The translations under genes were made by a program, and so were the position numbers. Shown here piece after piece: positions 1 to 6,409 of a stretch of DNA of 10,216 bases (positions within the stretch are counted from its first letter, which is position 1; every line of letters starts with the position of its first letter). The DNA lies in NCBI GenBank assembly GCA_964370645.1, contig CAYJJS010000043.1:1-10216 (forward strand), read 5' to 3'. Below the pieces are notes generated by a model. The model ran no database searches. It was given only the letters and a program-made list of their open reading frames with translations, and was not told where the DNA came from. The stretch is from CAMQRS01 sp964370645 (GTDB lineage: Bacteria > Bacillota_I > Bacilli_A > Erysipelotrichales > Erysipelotrichaceae).

Positions 1-631
1 GTGTATACGGTACAATACAATACGTACAAAATTTATCACACCCATACATAATATTCACCCATGCCTTAAATTTCCCAAATCTTTTCACAGGTAAATTTTC
101 AATGACTTCACCCTCTTTAGAAAACACTTCAATAGTACGCTCTTTATTCATCATTGCATTATATAAAAGTTCTGGCAAACGATGAATATTATGTGTACCA
201 AATACAAGGTCAATATGATGATGTTTCTTAATAATTAAATCCACAACATCTTCTTCTTGTGCCATGCATCCACACATCACAAACATTAAATCAGGATTGG
301 TTTGCTTTAACTTTTTTAAATGACCCAATTCCCCAATGACTTTGTCCTCTGCATTTTTACGAACTGCACAAGTATTAAATATAATCAAATCTGCTTCTTC
401 TGGTGTACTTGCTTGTGTAAATTGCATTTCTTCTAAGATTCCTGCAATACTTTCTCCATCTCTTTCATTCGCTTGACATCCATAGGTACGTAAAAAGAAT
501 TTACGGTGTAGTCCCATATTCTTCATCTCTAAAGACATCTCAAACGCTTCTTTTTTCACATCTACTTTTTCTTTAGTACGTAGTTGTGCTAATTTTAAAC
601 TTGGTAAATTCCAATTATTATTATTTTTCAT
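1..631 (-). CDS. miaB: tRNA-2-methylthio-N6-dimethylallyladenosine synthase MiaB, N-terminal part (runs off window)
   Basis: MiaB is a cytoplasmic radical-SAM enzyme that adds the 2-methylthio group to i6A37 of tRNAs reading UNN codons. Reading the minus strand from the ATG at 631 gives 210 codons without a stop before the window edge. An N-terminal extension of about 45 residues, usual in Bacillota MiaB, precedes the UPF0004 domain. The three auxiliary-cluster cysteines are visible: C52 in TYGCQANERD, C88 in NTCAVRKNAEDK and C122 in CGCMAQ. The radical-SAM motif follows as MYGCDKFCTYC (C198, C202, C205). The gene breaks off at VPYT just after it, so the rest of the catalytic barrel and the TRAM domain lie outside. 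An AGGAAGAGG ribosome binding site precedes the start. The sister enzyme MtaB is less likely because of the TYGCQ-N and YGCDKFCTYCIVPY motifs. Confidence 0.95.
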   Translation of the reverse strand, partial: MKNNNNWNLPSLKLAQLRTKEKVDVKKEAFEMSLEMKNMGLHRKFFLRTYGCQANERDGESIAGILEEMQFTQASTPEEADLIIFNTCAVRKNAEDKVIGELGHLKKLKQTNPDLMFVMCGCMAQEEDVVDLIIKKHHHIDLVFGTHNIHRLPELLYNAMMNKERTIEVFSKEGEVIENLPVKRFGKFKAWVNIMYGCDKFCTYCIVPYT

Positions 632-681
632 ATAAACCTCTTCCTAAGTAATAAACAAAAGTTCCATTCTCTTCATGCCAC

Positions 682-709
682 ATACAATACACGCTATCGT
701 GTATTGTAT
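682..709. promoter_or_regulatory. Perfect 12-bp inverted repeat with CTAT loop upstream of miaB
   Basis: Bases 682-693 (ATACAATACACG) are exactly complementary to 698-709, with a 4-base loop. The dyad lies between the ferredoxin terminator and miaB, about 50 bases upstream of the miaB start. Neither side carries a T-run, so it is not a normal intrinsic terminator. It could be an operator for a dimeric repressor, an mRNA 5' hairpin, or a processing or stabilising structure. I could not place a convincing miaB promoter relative to it. Confidence 0.5.
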
Positions 710-710
710 C

Positions 711-736
711 GAAAAAAAACCAAGCATTGCTTGGTT
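711..736 (-). terminator. Intrinsic terminator of the ferredoxin gene
   Basis: On the minus strand an 8-bp stem (AACCAAGC/GCTTGGTT, bases 718-725 with 729-736, 3-base loop) runs straight into a T-run at 712-719, just six bases after the ferredoxin stop codon. It should isolate the ferredoxin transcript from miaB. Confidence 0.88.
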
Positions 737-741
737 ATCTA

Positions 742-915
742 CTACATTGCGATTGCTTCTACTGGACAAGTTCCTACACAAGCCCCACAATCAATACAAG
801 TTGCTTCATCAACAATAGCTTTTCCTTCATCGTTCATTGATAAAGCCTCTACTGGACAAACTCCACAACAAGCTCCGCATCCAATACACGTATCTAAATT
901 TACTTTAACTGGCAT
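742..915 (-). CDS. 2[4Fe-4S] bacterial (clostridial-type) ferredoxin
   Basis: This 57-residue protein is a small soluble low-potential electron carrier for pyruvate:ferredoxin oxidoreductase, hydrogenase or similar redox enzymes; the partner cannot be read from this window. Two tandem CxxCxxCxxxCP motifs are complete: C10-C13-C16-C20 (CIGCGACCGVCP) and C40-C43-C46-C50 (CIDCGACVGTCP). The two halves are near duplicates (both end CPVEA), as in clostridial ferredoxins, and the length matches the 55-60 residues of that family. C17 is an extra cysteine next to the first cluster. The ATG at 915 has AGGAGG eight bases upstream, which fixes the start. The gene has its own promoter and terminator and is probably monocistronic. 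Confidence 0.96.
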   Translation of the reverse strand: MPVKVNLDTCIGCGACCGVCPVEALSMNDEGKAIVDEATCIDCGACVGTCPVEAIAM

Positions 916-949
916 TTTGTATTCCTCCTTTTGTTAACAACATAGCTTT

Positions 950-977
950 ATTATAGCATAAAAGAAAGAACTTGCAA
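950..977 (-). promoter_or_regulatory. Promoter of the ferredoxin gene
   Basis: On the minus strand TTGCAA (972-977) and a perfect TATAAT (950-955) are separated by 16 bases, about 35 bases upstream of the ferredoxin start. This fits a housekeeping sigma-A promoter. Confidence 0.7.
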
Positions 978-991
978 TATGCTCATTTATA

Positions 992-1264
992 TTAATGTAT
1001 TTCTTCCTCTGTGAAAGACACATCAATAGCATTTTTCACTCTTGGGTCATTATCCTGTTGTGTATTTTGATTGGTCTGTTGATTCCCATGAAAACCATTA
1101 TTTGAATAATAGTAAGTCCTACGATTGTTGTTGCGGCTTCCACCTCTCATTAAAGAATACATAATCCAACCTACTACAATAAATAAAAATAGCGGGCTAG
1201 TAAATAAACTAGAAAGTAGTGAAATAAATAAAAATACAATTATAATTAATACTAGATAATTCAT
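992..1264 (-). CDS. Small membrane protein with Asn/Gln-rich tail, unknown function
   Basis: I do not recognise a named family. The 90-residue product begins with one long or two closely spaced hydrophobic helices (about residues 3-20 and 24-39). A short Arg-Gly-Gly turn, a low-complexity segment rich in Asn, Gln, Tyr and Arg (about 41-70) and an acidic end (VSFTEEEIH) follow. The tail is probably cytoplasmic by the positive-inside rule. Two adjacent ATGs are possible. The first (1267) overlaps the stop of the upstream gene as TAATG, but AGGAG is then only three bases away. The second (1264) has a six-base spacing and is preferred. The pair is surely co-transcribed and probably translationally coupled. 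No intrinsic terminator is seen after the gene. Confidence 0.72.
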   Translation of the reverse strand: MNYLVLIIIVFLFISLLSSLFTSPLFLFIVVGWIMYSLMRGGSRNNNRRTYYYSNNGFHGNQQTNQNTQQDNDPRVKNAIDVSFTEEEIH

Positions 1265-1266
1265 CA

Positions 1267-1683
1267 TTAACTCCTTTTATCAAATTTATGCTTACACTTA
1301 GGACAAGTAATTGTTATTTTACCTTTCCCTTTTGGTACACGTACATTTTGTGAACATTTTGGGCACATAAAATATTTATGTGTCGCATCTTGTTTTGCTT
1401 TCTTCATTAATTTACGTCTTTTTGTGATTGGTTTAAATAAATTTCTAAATTTTGTGTCCTCATTTCTTCTCGCAGGAATATTTTTTGAAAACAGGCGAAA
1501 CATTTGGTATACCAACAACACTAAGACAACAACACTTAAGACAATACTATTTATAAAAAATAAATCTATTACTAATAAAGCAATAATTAAAAATTGTAGA
1601 AACTTATTAAAGCGATCGTTTGCTGCATACATCATATATCTTCCATATACAAAACGAGCCAAAGCATTTTTTAATTTATTCAT
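1267..1683 (-). CDS. Membrane protein with C-terminal zinc ribbon, unknown function
   Basis: The function is not recognised. The 138-residue product has a basic N-terminus, two hydrophobic helices (about residues 28-45 and 47-66), a strongly basic linker (about 70-103) and a C-terminal zinc ribbon with CPKC at 107-110 and CPKC at 127-130. The 16 residues between the knuckles are basic and fit a rubredoxin-like or TFIIB-like fold. The ribbon and basic linker should face the cytoplasm and could bind nucleic acid or protein; that is inference. An in-frame ATG at 1704 exists, but ATG 1683 has GGAGG six bases upstream and that site would lie inside the longer version, so 1683 is chosen. It is the first gene of an operon with the following small membrane protein. 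Confidence 0.78.
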   Translation of the reverse strand: MNKLKNALARFVYGRYMMYAANDRFNKFLQFLIIALLVIDLFFINSIVLSVVVLVLLVYQMFRLFSKNIPARRNEDTKFRNLFKPITKRRKLMKKAKQDATHKYFMCPKCSQNVRVPKGKGKITITCPKCKHKFDKRS

Positions 1684-1707
1684 CCTACACCTCCAACGAT
1701 ACATTCT

Positions 1708-1735
1708 ATTATAACCATATGCTCAAAAATGTAAA
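1708..1735 (-). promoter_or_regulatory. Promoter of the zinc-ribbon membrane protein operon
   Basis: On the minus strand TTTACA (1730-1735) and a perfect TATAAT (1708-1713) are 16 bases apart, about 25 bases upstream of the chosen start at 1683. This implies a short leader and also argues against translation from 1704. Confidence 0.65.
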
Positions 1736-1814
1736 TACTTGTACATCCTTCACACGATTTAACACATTACACATACAAATGTATAAAATCCACATAAATT
1801 TTTTAAGCAATCTA

Positions 1815-1823
1815 TGATATACT
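1815..1823 (+). promoter_or_regulatory. Extended -10 promoter of the hemolysin III family gene
   Basis: TGATATACT (TGN plus TATACT) lies 20 bases upstream of the start. No good -35 box is seen, as is usual with extended -10 promoters. It implies a very short leader holding only the AGGAGG site. Confidence 0.5.
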
Positions 1824-1842
1824 TATGTACTAGGAGGATTTT

Positions 1843-2511
1843 ATGAGAACAAAATTAAAAGATCGAAAATTACCAAATTACACACGTAATGAAGAACGAT
1901 TCAATTCTATTTCCCATATTGTTGGAGGTGGAATTAGTGTAGTCGTCTTAATTTCATGTATTATTATTTCTATATTGAATAACAACGCACCTGGTGTACT
2001 TACTTCCATTATATACGGGCTAAGTTGCATTTTATTATATACTATGTCAAGTATCTACCATGGACTATTAGATGGTACTGCAAAACGTGTTATGCAAGTA
2101 TTGGACCATTGTGCTATTTATATATTAATTGCTGGAACCTATACACCAATTTGTGTTTGTGCAATCGCACTAGTCAATCCAACAGTTGCATATAGCATCC
2201 TTGCCATCGAGTGGATATTAGCAGCCGTTGCAGCAACCTTTACTGCCATCGATTTAAAGAAATACCAAGTGTTATCTATGTTATGTAACTTAGTCATGGG
2301 ATGGGCAGTCATCGTCGTTCCACACATTCTAATTGAAGCCGTAGGAATGAATGGTTTCTTACTTGTCTTAATTGGTGGAATTTTATATACCATTGGAGCA
2401 GTTTTATATGGAATTGGTAAAAGGAAAAAATACATGCACTGTATTTTCCATCTATTTGTCCTTTGTGCAAGTATCTTACACGCATTAGCTATTATGCTAT
2501 ATGTATTATAA
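1843..2511 (+). CDS. Hemolysin III (YqfA/PAQR superfamily) integral membrane protein
   Basis: The 222-residue, very hydrophobic protein has about seven transmembrane helices and a length normal for the TIGR01065 hemolysin III family. Family landmarks are visible in order: SHIVGGG near residue 24, SSIYH (S69-H73) in an early helix, DHCAIYILIAGTYTP (D88 onward), and near the C-terminus HCIFHLF with a later His (H199, H203, H213). In the wider PAQR superfamily such His and Asp residues bind a metal and support hydrolase-like activity. The Bacillus cereus founder gave pore formation when expressed in E. coli, but the real role of most homologues is unknown, so 'hemolysin' should not be read as toxin. 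AGGAGG lies six bases before the ATG. The gene is monocistronic and converges on the FNT transporter gene. Confidence 0.93.
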   Translation: MRTKLKDRKLPNYTRNEERFNSISHIVGGGISVVVLISCIIISILNNNAPGVLTSIIYGLSCILLYTMSSIYHGLLDGTAKRVMQVLDHCAIYILIAGTYTPICVCAIALVNPTVAYSILAIEWILAAVAATFTAIDLKKYQVLSMLCNLVMGWAVIVVPHILIEAVGMNGFLLVLIGGILYTIGAVLYGIGKRKKYMHCIFHLFVLCASILHALAIMLYVL

Positions 2512-2517
2512 ACAAAC

Positions 2518-2566
2518 AAAAAAAGATGTGTTCTGTGCGAATTATGTTTGCACCACATCTTTTTTT
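2518..2566. terminator. Bidirectional intrinsic terminator between hlyIII-type gene and FNT gene
   Basis: A 13-bp perfect stem (2518-2530 with 2554-2566) has a nested GTGC/GCAC helix at 2535-2538/2550-2553. A-run and T-run edges provide U-tracts in both directions. It starts six bases after the plus-strand stop codon and lies 60 bases past the end of the converging minus-strand gene, so it probably serves both. Confidence 0.88.
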
Positions 2567-2588
2567 GCTTTTCCACTTCATCCATCTT

Positions 2589-2613
2589 ATGTAAGGTTCA
2601 CTACGCCTTACTT
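2589..2613. other. Short inverted repeat downstream of the FNT gene
   Basis: GTAAGG (2591-2596) pairs with CCTTAC (2606-2611) across nine bases, and the helix can be extended outward with one mismatch. It has no T-run. It lies just past the stop codon of the transporter gene on its 3' side and could be a 3' stabilising hairpin in its mRNA. Weak evidence. Confidence 0.3.
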
Positions 2614-2626
2614 ATACAGTATAGCA

Positions 2627-3259
2627 CTAATTTTTATAATTAGAAAGCACATACATAAAAATAGATCCCACTGCATTACCAGCAGTAATCACCAATAGTG
2701 AAATAACTGCATTAGTAGTCCATGCACCTGCCATTGTGAAATAAAACATATTGGCTACACTATGTTCAAAACCAAGTAATAAGAACCCCATTACGACCAA
2801 GAACATACCAACATAACCTCCAATGCTATTCACAGTATCTTTGGTTTGTTTATATACTTGCGCTGCAATATACATCATCATTCCACAAAAACATCCTAAA
2901 ATAAATACACTCAGAAATTCATCACCAATTTTTAAGTCAGAATAATAATGTGCCTTCTTGATAATATCTGTTGTATCAATAATTCGAGTTTGTGAAACCA
3001 AAAAAGCCATAATTGCAGTTCCTATAAAATTTCCAACCCAAGTTAACCCCAGTTTACCAATCTCTTTATCTTCTAAAATATACCCAACTTTTCCCGTGAA
3101 TAATTTATAATTTAATGTATAGATTGTAAATAAACCAATCGTAAATATAACCGATGCTAATGTCTTATCTTCAAAGGTTAAATATGCCATACACCCAAAG
3201 CTTACAACCATACCAGCAAGCATACTTTTTATTAATGTTTCTATAATACTTTTGCTCAT
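2627..3259 (-). CDS. Formate/nitrite transporter (FNT) family channel, short form
   Basis: FNT proteins are pentameric inner-membrane channels for small monovalent anions (formate, nitrite, hydrosulfide, acetate, lactate). The 210-residue product has six predicted helices. The family hallmarks are visible: LFTGKVGY (the omega-loop region after helix 2), GNFIG in helix 3, GFEHSVANMFYF in helix 5 with the central pore histidine, and GNAVGS in helix 6. Usual members are about 250-285 residues; this one lacks the longer N-terminal amphipathic helix and C-terminal tail but seems complete. AAAGGAAT stands eight bases before the ATG. In a fermenter with ferredoxin, formate export is the likely job, but substrate cannot be told from sequence alone. 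It is monocistronic, between the ileS terminator and the shared convergent terminator. Confidence 0.9.
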   Translation of the reverse strand: MSKSIIETLIKSMLAGMVVSFGCMAYLTFEDKTLASVIFTIGLFTIYTLNYKLFTGKVGYILEDKEIGKLGLTWVGNFIGTAIMAFLVSQTRIIDTTDIIKKAHYYSDLKIGDEFLSVFILGCFCGMMMYIAAQVYKQTKDTVNSIGGYVGMFLVVMGFLLLGFEHSVANMFYFTMAGAWTTNAVISLLVITAGNAVGSIFMYVLSNYKN

Positions 3260-3289
3260 AATATAATTCCTTTCATTTTTCCTTGTGCC

Positions 3290-3298
3290 ATTATATCA
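3290..3298 (-). promoter_or_regulatory. Extended -10 promoter of the FNT gene
   Basis: On the minus strand TGATATAAT (TGN plus a perfect TATAAT) lies about 30 bases upstream of the start. The -35 region is only AT-rich, without a clear TTGACA. Confidence 0.55.
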
Positions 3299-3338
3299 CA
3301 AACATTATAAAAATAAATTGCTTTATGATAAAAAATAA

Positions 3339-3354
3339 ATGTAAGCGTTATGCA
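3339..3354. promoter_or_regulatory. Possible cre-like (CcpA) site upstream of the FNT gene
   Basis: ATGTAAGCGTTATGCA matches the first nine positions of the B. subtilis cre consensus (WTGNAANCGNWWNCAW), but the last half departs at two key positions. It lies about 40 bases upstream of the -10 box, where CcpA could act positively. Only a half-site is good, so this is a weak call. Confidence 0.25.
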
Positions 3355-3397
3355 TTTTTCTATTTTCTTTAAAAATACTACTATTCACTGATATCAC

Positions 3398-3430
3398 AAA
3401 AAAAGAAGATGCTATTTTACGCATCTTCTT
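3398..3430 (-). terminator. Intrinsic terminator of ileS and the sepF-ylmH-divIVA-ileS operon
   Basis: A perfect 10-bp stem (AAGAAGATGC/GCATCTTCTT, 3403-3412 with 3421-3430, loop of eight) is followed on the minus strand by a T-run (3398-3402). It begins five bases after the ileS stop codon. Confidence 0.9.
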
Positions 3431-3435
3431 ATATT

Positions 3436-6156
3436 TTATTTTAGCACTTCCTCACAGCGTGCACATAAACCATCTTCATGCGTAGACTGTGTGATATTCC
3501 AACATCTTGGACAAACTTGTCCCTCACATTTTTGTACATGTACCTCCACACTTTCATAAGCTGTTAATGTCTCTTTTGTAAAACTTACCTTTGAAACAAT
3601 TAACCATTGTGCTAGTGCATCACCTAATACACGATCAATGATATCTTTGATATCTTGTGAAACATGTAATGTAACATGTGCCTCTAATGACTTACCAACA
3701 ATTTTCTCATTTCTTGCTTCTTCAATTGCCTTAAACACATCACTTCTAAGCGTGAATAACACATCCATATCAGCTTGAATTTGCACTGCATTATCTATCG
3801 TTTCCTCTGCATTGAATGTTTGTAAGTGAATACTTTCACCATTAAATTCATCAAAGAACCAAGTAATTTCTTCTGCAGTATGAGATAAAATTGGAGCCCA
3901 TAAACGAAGTAAAGTATCTACCGATTTGTATATTACCGTTTGCACTTGTCTTCTACGTAACCCTTCTTTTTTCTCAATGTATAAAATATCTTTTGTAAAA
4001 TCTGTGTAGTAAGCACTCATCACATTTGTCATAAAAGTTGTTAACTTTGTAGTAACCACTGGGAAATCATAACTTGTATAAGCTGCTTTTACTTCTTTGC
4101 TAAGTTCATATAGTTTTATTAACACATGTTGATCTACTGTCGTTAAATCTTTTGTATCCACCATATCTGCCTTAGTGAAGTCATCACTATTAATATTTCC
4201 TAACAAGAATTTAAATGTATTTCTAACTTTACGATAATTTTCAGAAACTTGTTTTAAAATGTTATCCCCCATTGAGCAATCTTGTTGGTAATCTACAGTC
4301 GTTGCCCACAAACGTAAAATATCTGCTCCATATTGACTCGTCACCTTACTAGGTGCAACTGCATTCCACTGCGATTTGGACATTTTCACACCCTTTTCAT
4401 CCATACAGAAACCGTGAGATAACACTTGTTTATAAGGTGCTTTCCCATTGACTGCGGTAGAGATAATTAGTGATGAATTGAACCAACCACGATATTGATC
4501 ACTTCCCTCAAAAAATAAATCTGCAGGGAATTTTTCTGAGTTTACATCTACATAGTGACTCGAACCAGAATCAAACCAAACATCCATCGTATCACTTTCT
4601 TTTCTAAATACATTATTTGGACTTAATGGATGTGTATACCCTTCTGGTAATAAATCTTTTACATCGCGCTCAAACCACACATTGCTTCCATGTTGTGCAA
4701 ACAATGCACTTACATGTGAAAAGATTTTTTCATCCATAATTGGCGTGTTATCTTCTGCATAGAAAATTGGAATCGGAACTCCCCAAGCTCTTTGACGAGA
4801 AATACACCAATCACCACGATCGGCAATCATATTGTGCATTCTTTGTTGTCCCCACTTTGGAGTCCAGTCCACTGCTGCAATTTCATCCAACAATTGTTGT
4901 CTGATTTTATCAATCGATGCGAACCATTGTTTTGTCGCTCTAAAGATAATTGGTTTTTTTGTTCTCCAATCATGTGGATACGCATGAGTTATAAACTCTA
5001 ATTTTAATAAATTTCCTAACTCATCTAATTTTTGCGTTACTGTTTTATTCGCATCAAGTACATATTGACCTTCTAACCATTCTCCAGCATCCGCCATCAT
5101 ACATCCTTTTTCATCTACGTTACAATATGGTTTTAACCCATACTTAGCTCCAACAAAAAAGTCATCTGCCCCAAAACCAGGTGCTGTATGTACACATCCA
5201 GTCCCAGCTTCATTACTTACATGATCACCTAAAATAATTAATGATTCTCTATCATATAAAGGATGTGAACAAGTAATCATTTCCAATTCTTTACCTTTGA
5301 ATGTTTTAATTACTTCTCTTTCTTGTAATCCAAATTTATCACATAACTCATCGACTTTTTCATCTAGTAAAATGATATTCCCTTTTTCTGTCTTCACTAA
5401 TGCATACGTGAATCTCTCATTCAAACAAATCGCTAAGTTTGCAGGAATTGTCCAAGGTGTAGTTGTCCAAATTACAAAGTGATCCTCACTGCTTAATAGT
5501 CCTTTTCCATCTTTTACAGCAAATTTCACGAAAATCGTTGGTGATTTCACATCTTGGTATTCAATCTCAGCTTCTGCCAATGCACTTTCACTAGAAGGCG
5601 ACCAATACACTGGTTTTAACCCTTTATAAATAATTCCCTGCATTGCCATCTTACCAAACACTTCAACTTGTCTAGCTTCATAATCTTTTTGTAATGTAAT
5701 ATATGGATTGTCGTAATCTCCAATACATCCTAAAGATAAGAACCCCTCTTTTTGTCTTGCCACTTGCTCTAAAGCAAAGTTATGACACAACTTACGGAAA
5801 TCAGAAATCGCAATCTTTTTACGATCGTGTCCCATTTTCGTAATCGCTGTCTCGATTGGTAATCCATGTGTATCCCATCCTGGAATAAATGGTGTTTTAA
5901 ACCCGCTCATGAACTTTGAACGAACAATTACATCTTTTAATGTCTTATTCAATCCATGTCCTAAGTGAATATCTCCATTTGCATATGGAGGACCATCGTG
6001 TAACACAAATAATGGTGCCCCATCACGCTTTTCTAGCATTTTTTCATACAATTTTTCTTCTTGCCATTTTGCTTGGATTTTTGGTTCTTTGCTAGGTAAT
6101 TTTCCTCGCATTTCAAAATCCGTTTTTGGCATCCATAAAGTATCTTTATATTCCAT
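3436..6156 (-). CDS. ileS: Isoleucine--tRNA ligase
   Basis: IleS is a class I aminoacyl-tRNA synthetase that activates isoleucine with ATP, charges tRNA-Ile and hydrolyses mischarged Val-tRNA-Ile. The 906-residue product has the HIGH signature as HLGH (64-67), the CP1 editing domain with WTTTPWT, the editing residues H323 (HTAPG) and D332 (corresponding to E. coli H333 and D342), KMSKS (591-595) and a C-terminal zinc finger CPRC...CARC (C882, C885, C898, C901). This is the standard bacterial zinc-containing form, near the family's 915-940 residues. The start is the ATG at 6156 with AGGAGG seven bases upstream. An in-frame extension to 6231 would translate through the T-box terminator and is rejected. 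Oddities are Gln-Trp after KMSKS, where Ile/Leu/Met-Gly is common, and HTAPGFG where HTAPGHG is common. It is the last gene of the operon. Confidence 0.98.
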   Translation of the reverse strand: MEYKDTLWMPKTDFEMRGKLPSKEPKIQAKWQEEKLYEKMLEKRDGAPLFVLHDGPPYANGDIHLGHGLNKTLKDVIVRSKFMSGFKTPFIPGWDTHGLPIETAITKMGHDRKKIAISDFRKLCHNFALEQVARQKEGFLSLGCIGDYDNPYITLQKDYEARQVEVFGKMAMQGIIYKGLKPVYWSPSSESALAEAEIEYQDVKSPTIFVKFAVKDGKGLLSSEDHFVIWTTTPWTIPANLAICLNERFTYALVKTEKGNIILLDEKVDELCDKFGLQEREVIKTFKGKELEMITCSHPLYDRESLIILGDHVSNEAGTGCVHTAPGFGADDFFVGAKYGLKPYCNVDEKGCMMADAGEWLEGQYVLDANKTVTQKLDELGNLLKLEFITHAYPHDWRTKKPIIFRATKQWFASIDKIRQQLLDEIAAVDWTPKWGQQRMHNMIADRGDWCISRQRAWGVPIPIFYAEDNTPIMDEKIFSHVSALFAQHGSNVWFERDVKDLLPEGYTHPLSPNNVFRKESDTMDVWFDSGSSHYVDVNSEKFPADLFFEGSDQYRGWFNSSLIISTAVNGKAPYKQVLSHGFCMDEKGVKMSKSQWNAVAPSKVTSQYGADILRLWATTVDYQQDCSMGDNILKQVSENYRKVRNTFKFLLGNINSDDFTKADMVDTKDLTTVDQHVLIKLYELSKEVKAAYTSYDFPVVTTKLTTFMTNVMSAYYTDFTKDILYIEKKEGLRRRQVQTVIYKSVDTLLRLWAPILSHTAEEITWFFDEFNGESIHLQTFNAEETIDNAVQIQADMDVLFTLRSDVFKAIEEARNEKIVGKSLEAHVTLHVSQDIKDIIDRVLGDALAQWLIVSKVSFTKETLTAYESVEVHVQKCEGQVCPRCWNITQSTHEDGLCARCEEVLK

Positions 6157-6180
6157 AACATTACCTCCTATATAAAGAAT

Positions 6181-6212
6181 AAAAAACGCCCCTAGAATCT
6201 CTTCTAAGGACG
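6181..6212 (-). terminator. T-box regulated intrinsic terminator before ileS
   Basis: An 11-bp stem (6187-6197 with 6202-6212, some G-U pairs, GAGA tetraloop) is followed on the minus strand by six T. It overlaps the CCTT segment needed for the antiterminator, so the two folds exclude each other as expected of a T-box attenuator. Confidence 0.93.
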
Positions 6213-6409
6213 ATATTAACCGCGGTACCACCTTGTTTTATACACCTACAAGGCATATACACTTCATCACTGTAACGTAGTGTAACGTGGCCTTCTACTA
6301 TTTTCAAAAGCCCTGCTCCTAAGTGATTTTTATCGTATGTTCATATTAGTTTACACCATCCACTAACTCTCTATAAATCCCATATGATAAACATGTCTTA
6401 TTCTTCGCA
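6181..6409 (-). ncRNA. T-box riboswitch leader of ileS (tRNA-Ile sensing)
   Basis: The minus-strand leader carries the conserved T-box AAGGTGGTACCGCGG (6220-6234), which is the 5' part of the antiterminator; AAGG can pair with CCTT at 6206-6209. Stem I can be folded by hand. The distal hairpin has the conserved AGAGAG (6367-6372), then TTAGT (6362-6366) pairing with ACTAA (6346-6350). The long arm 6381-6391 pairs with 6329-6339 with one mismatch. A specifier loop holds ATC at 6325-6327, an Ile codon followed by A as usual. A lower helix pairs 6397-6400 with 6320-6323. G and A residues below it could form the usual k-turn, with possible base pairs reaching 6409. Uncharged tRNA-Ile should stabilise the antiterminator and allow ileS transcription. 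The leader starts at or inside the end of divIVA. Confidence 0.94.

Noticed and set aside
704..937. 77-codon plus-strand frame over the ferredoxin gene
   Set aside because: Its repeated TGQ-PQ pattern is only the reverse complement of the duplicated ferredoxin cysteine motifs.
1424..1817. Plus-strand frames opposite and upstream of the zinc-ribbon gene
   Set aside because: No ribosome binding site or recognisable protein; they overlap the promoter of the minus-strand operon.
2139..2585. 148-codon open frame on the minus strand opposite the hemolysin III gene
   Set aside because: It has no ribosome binding site, reads through the shared terminator, and its composition is that of an antisense shadow of a membrane protein.
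6157..6231. Extension of ileS by 25 codons to a start at 6231
   Set aside because: It would translate the T-box sequence and its terminator. The ATG at 6156 has an ideal AGGAGG and gives a normal IleS N-terminus.
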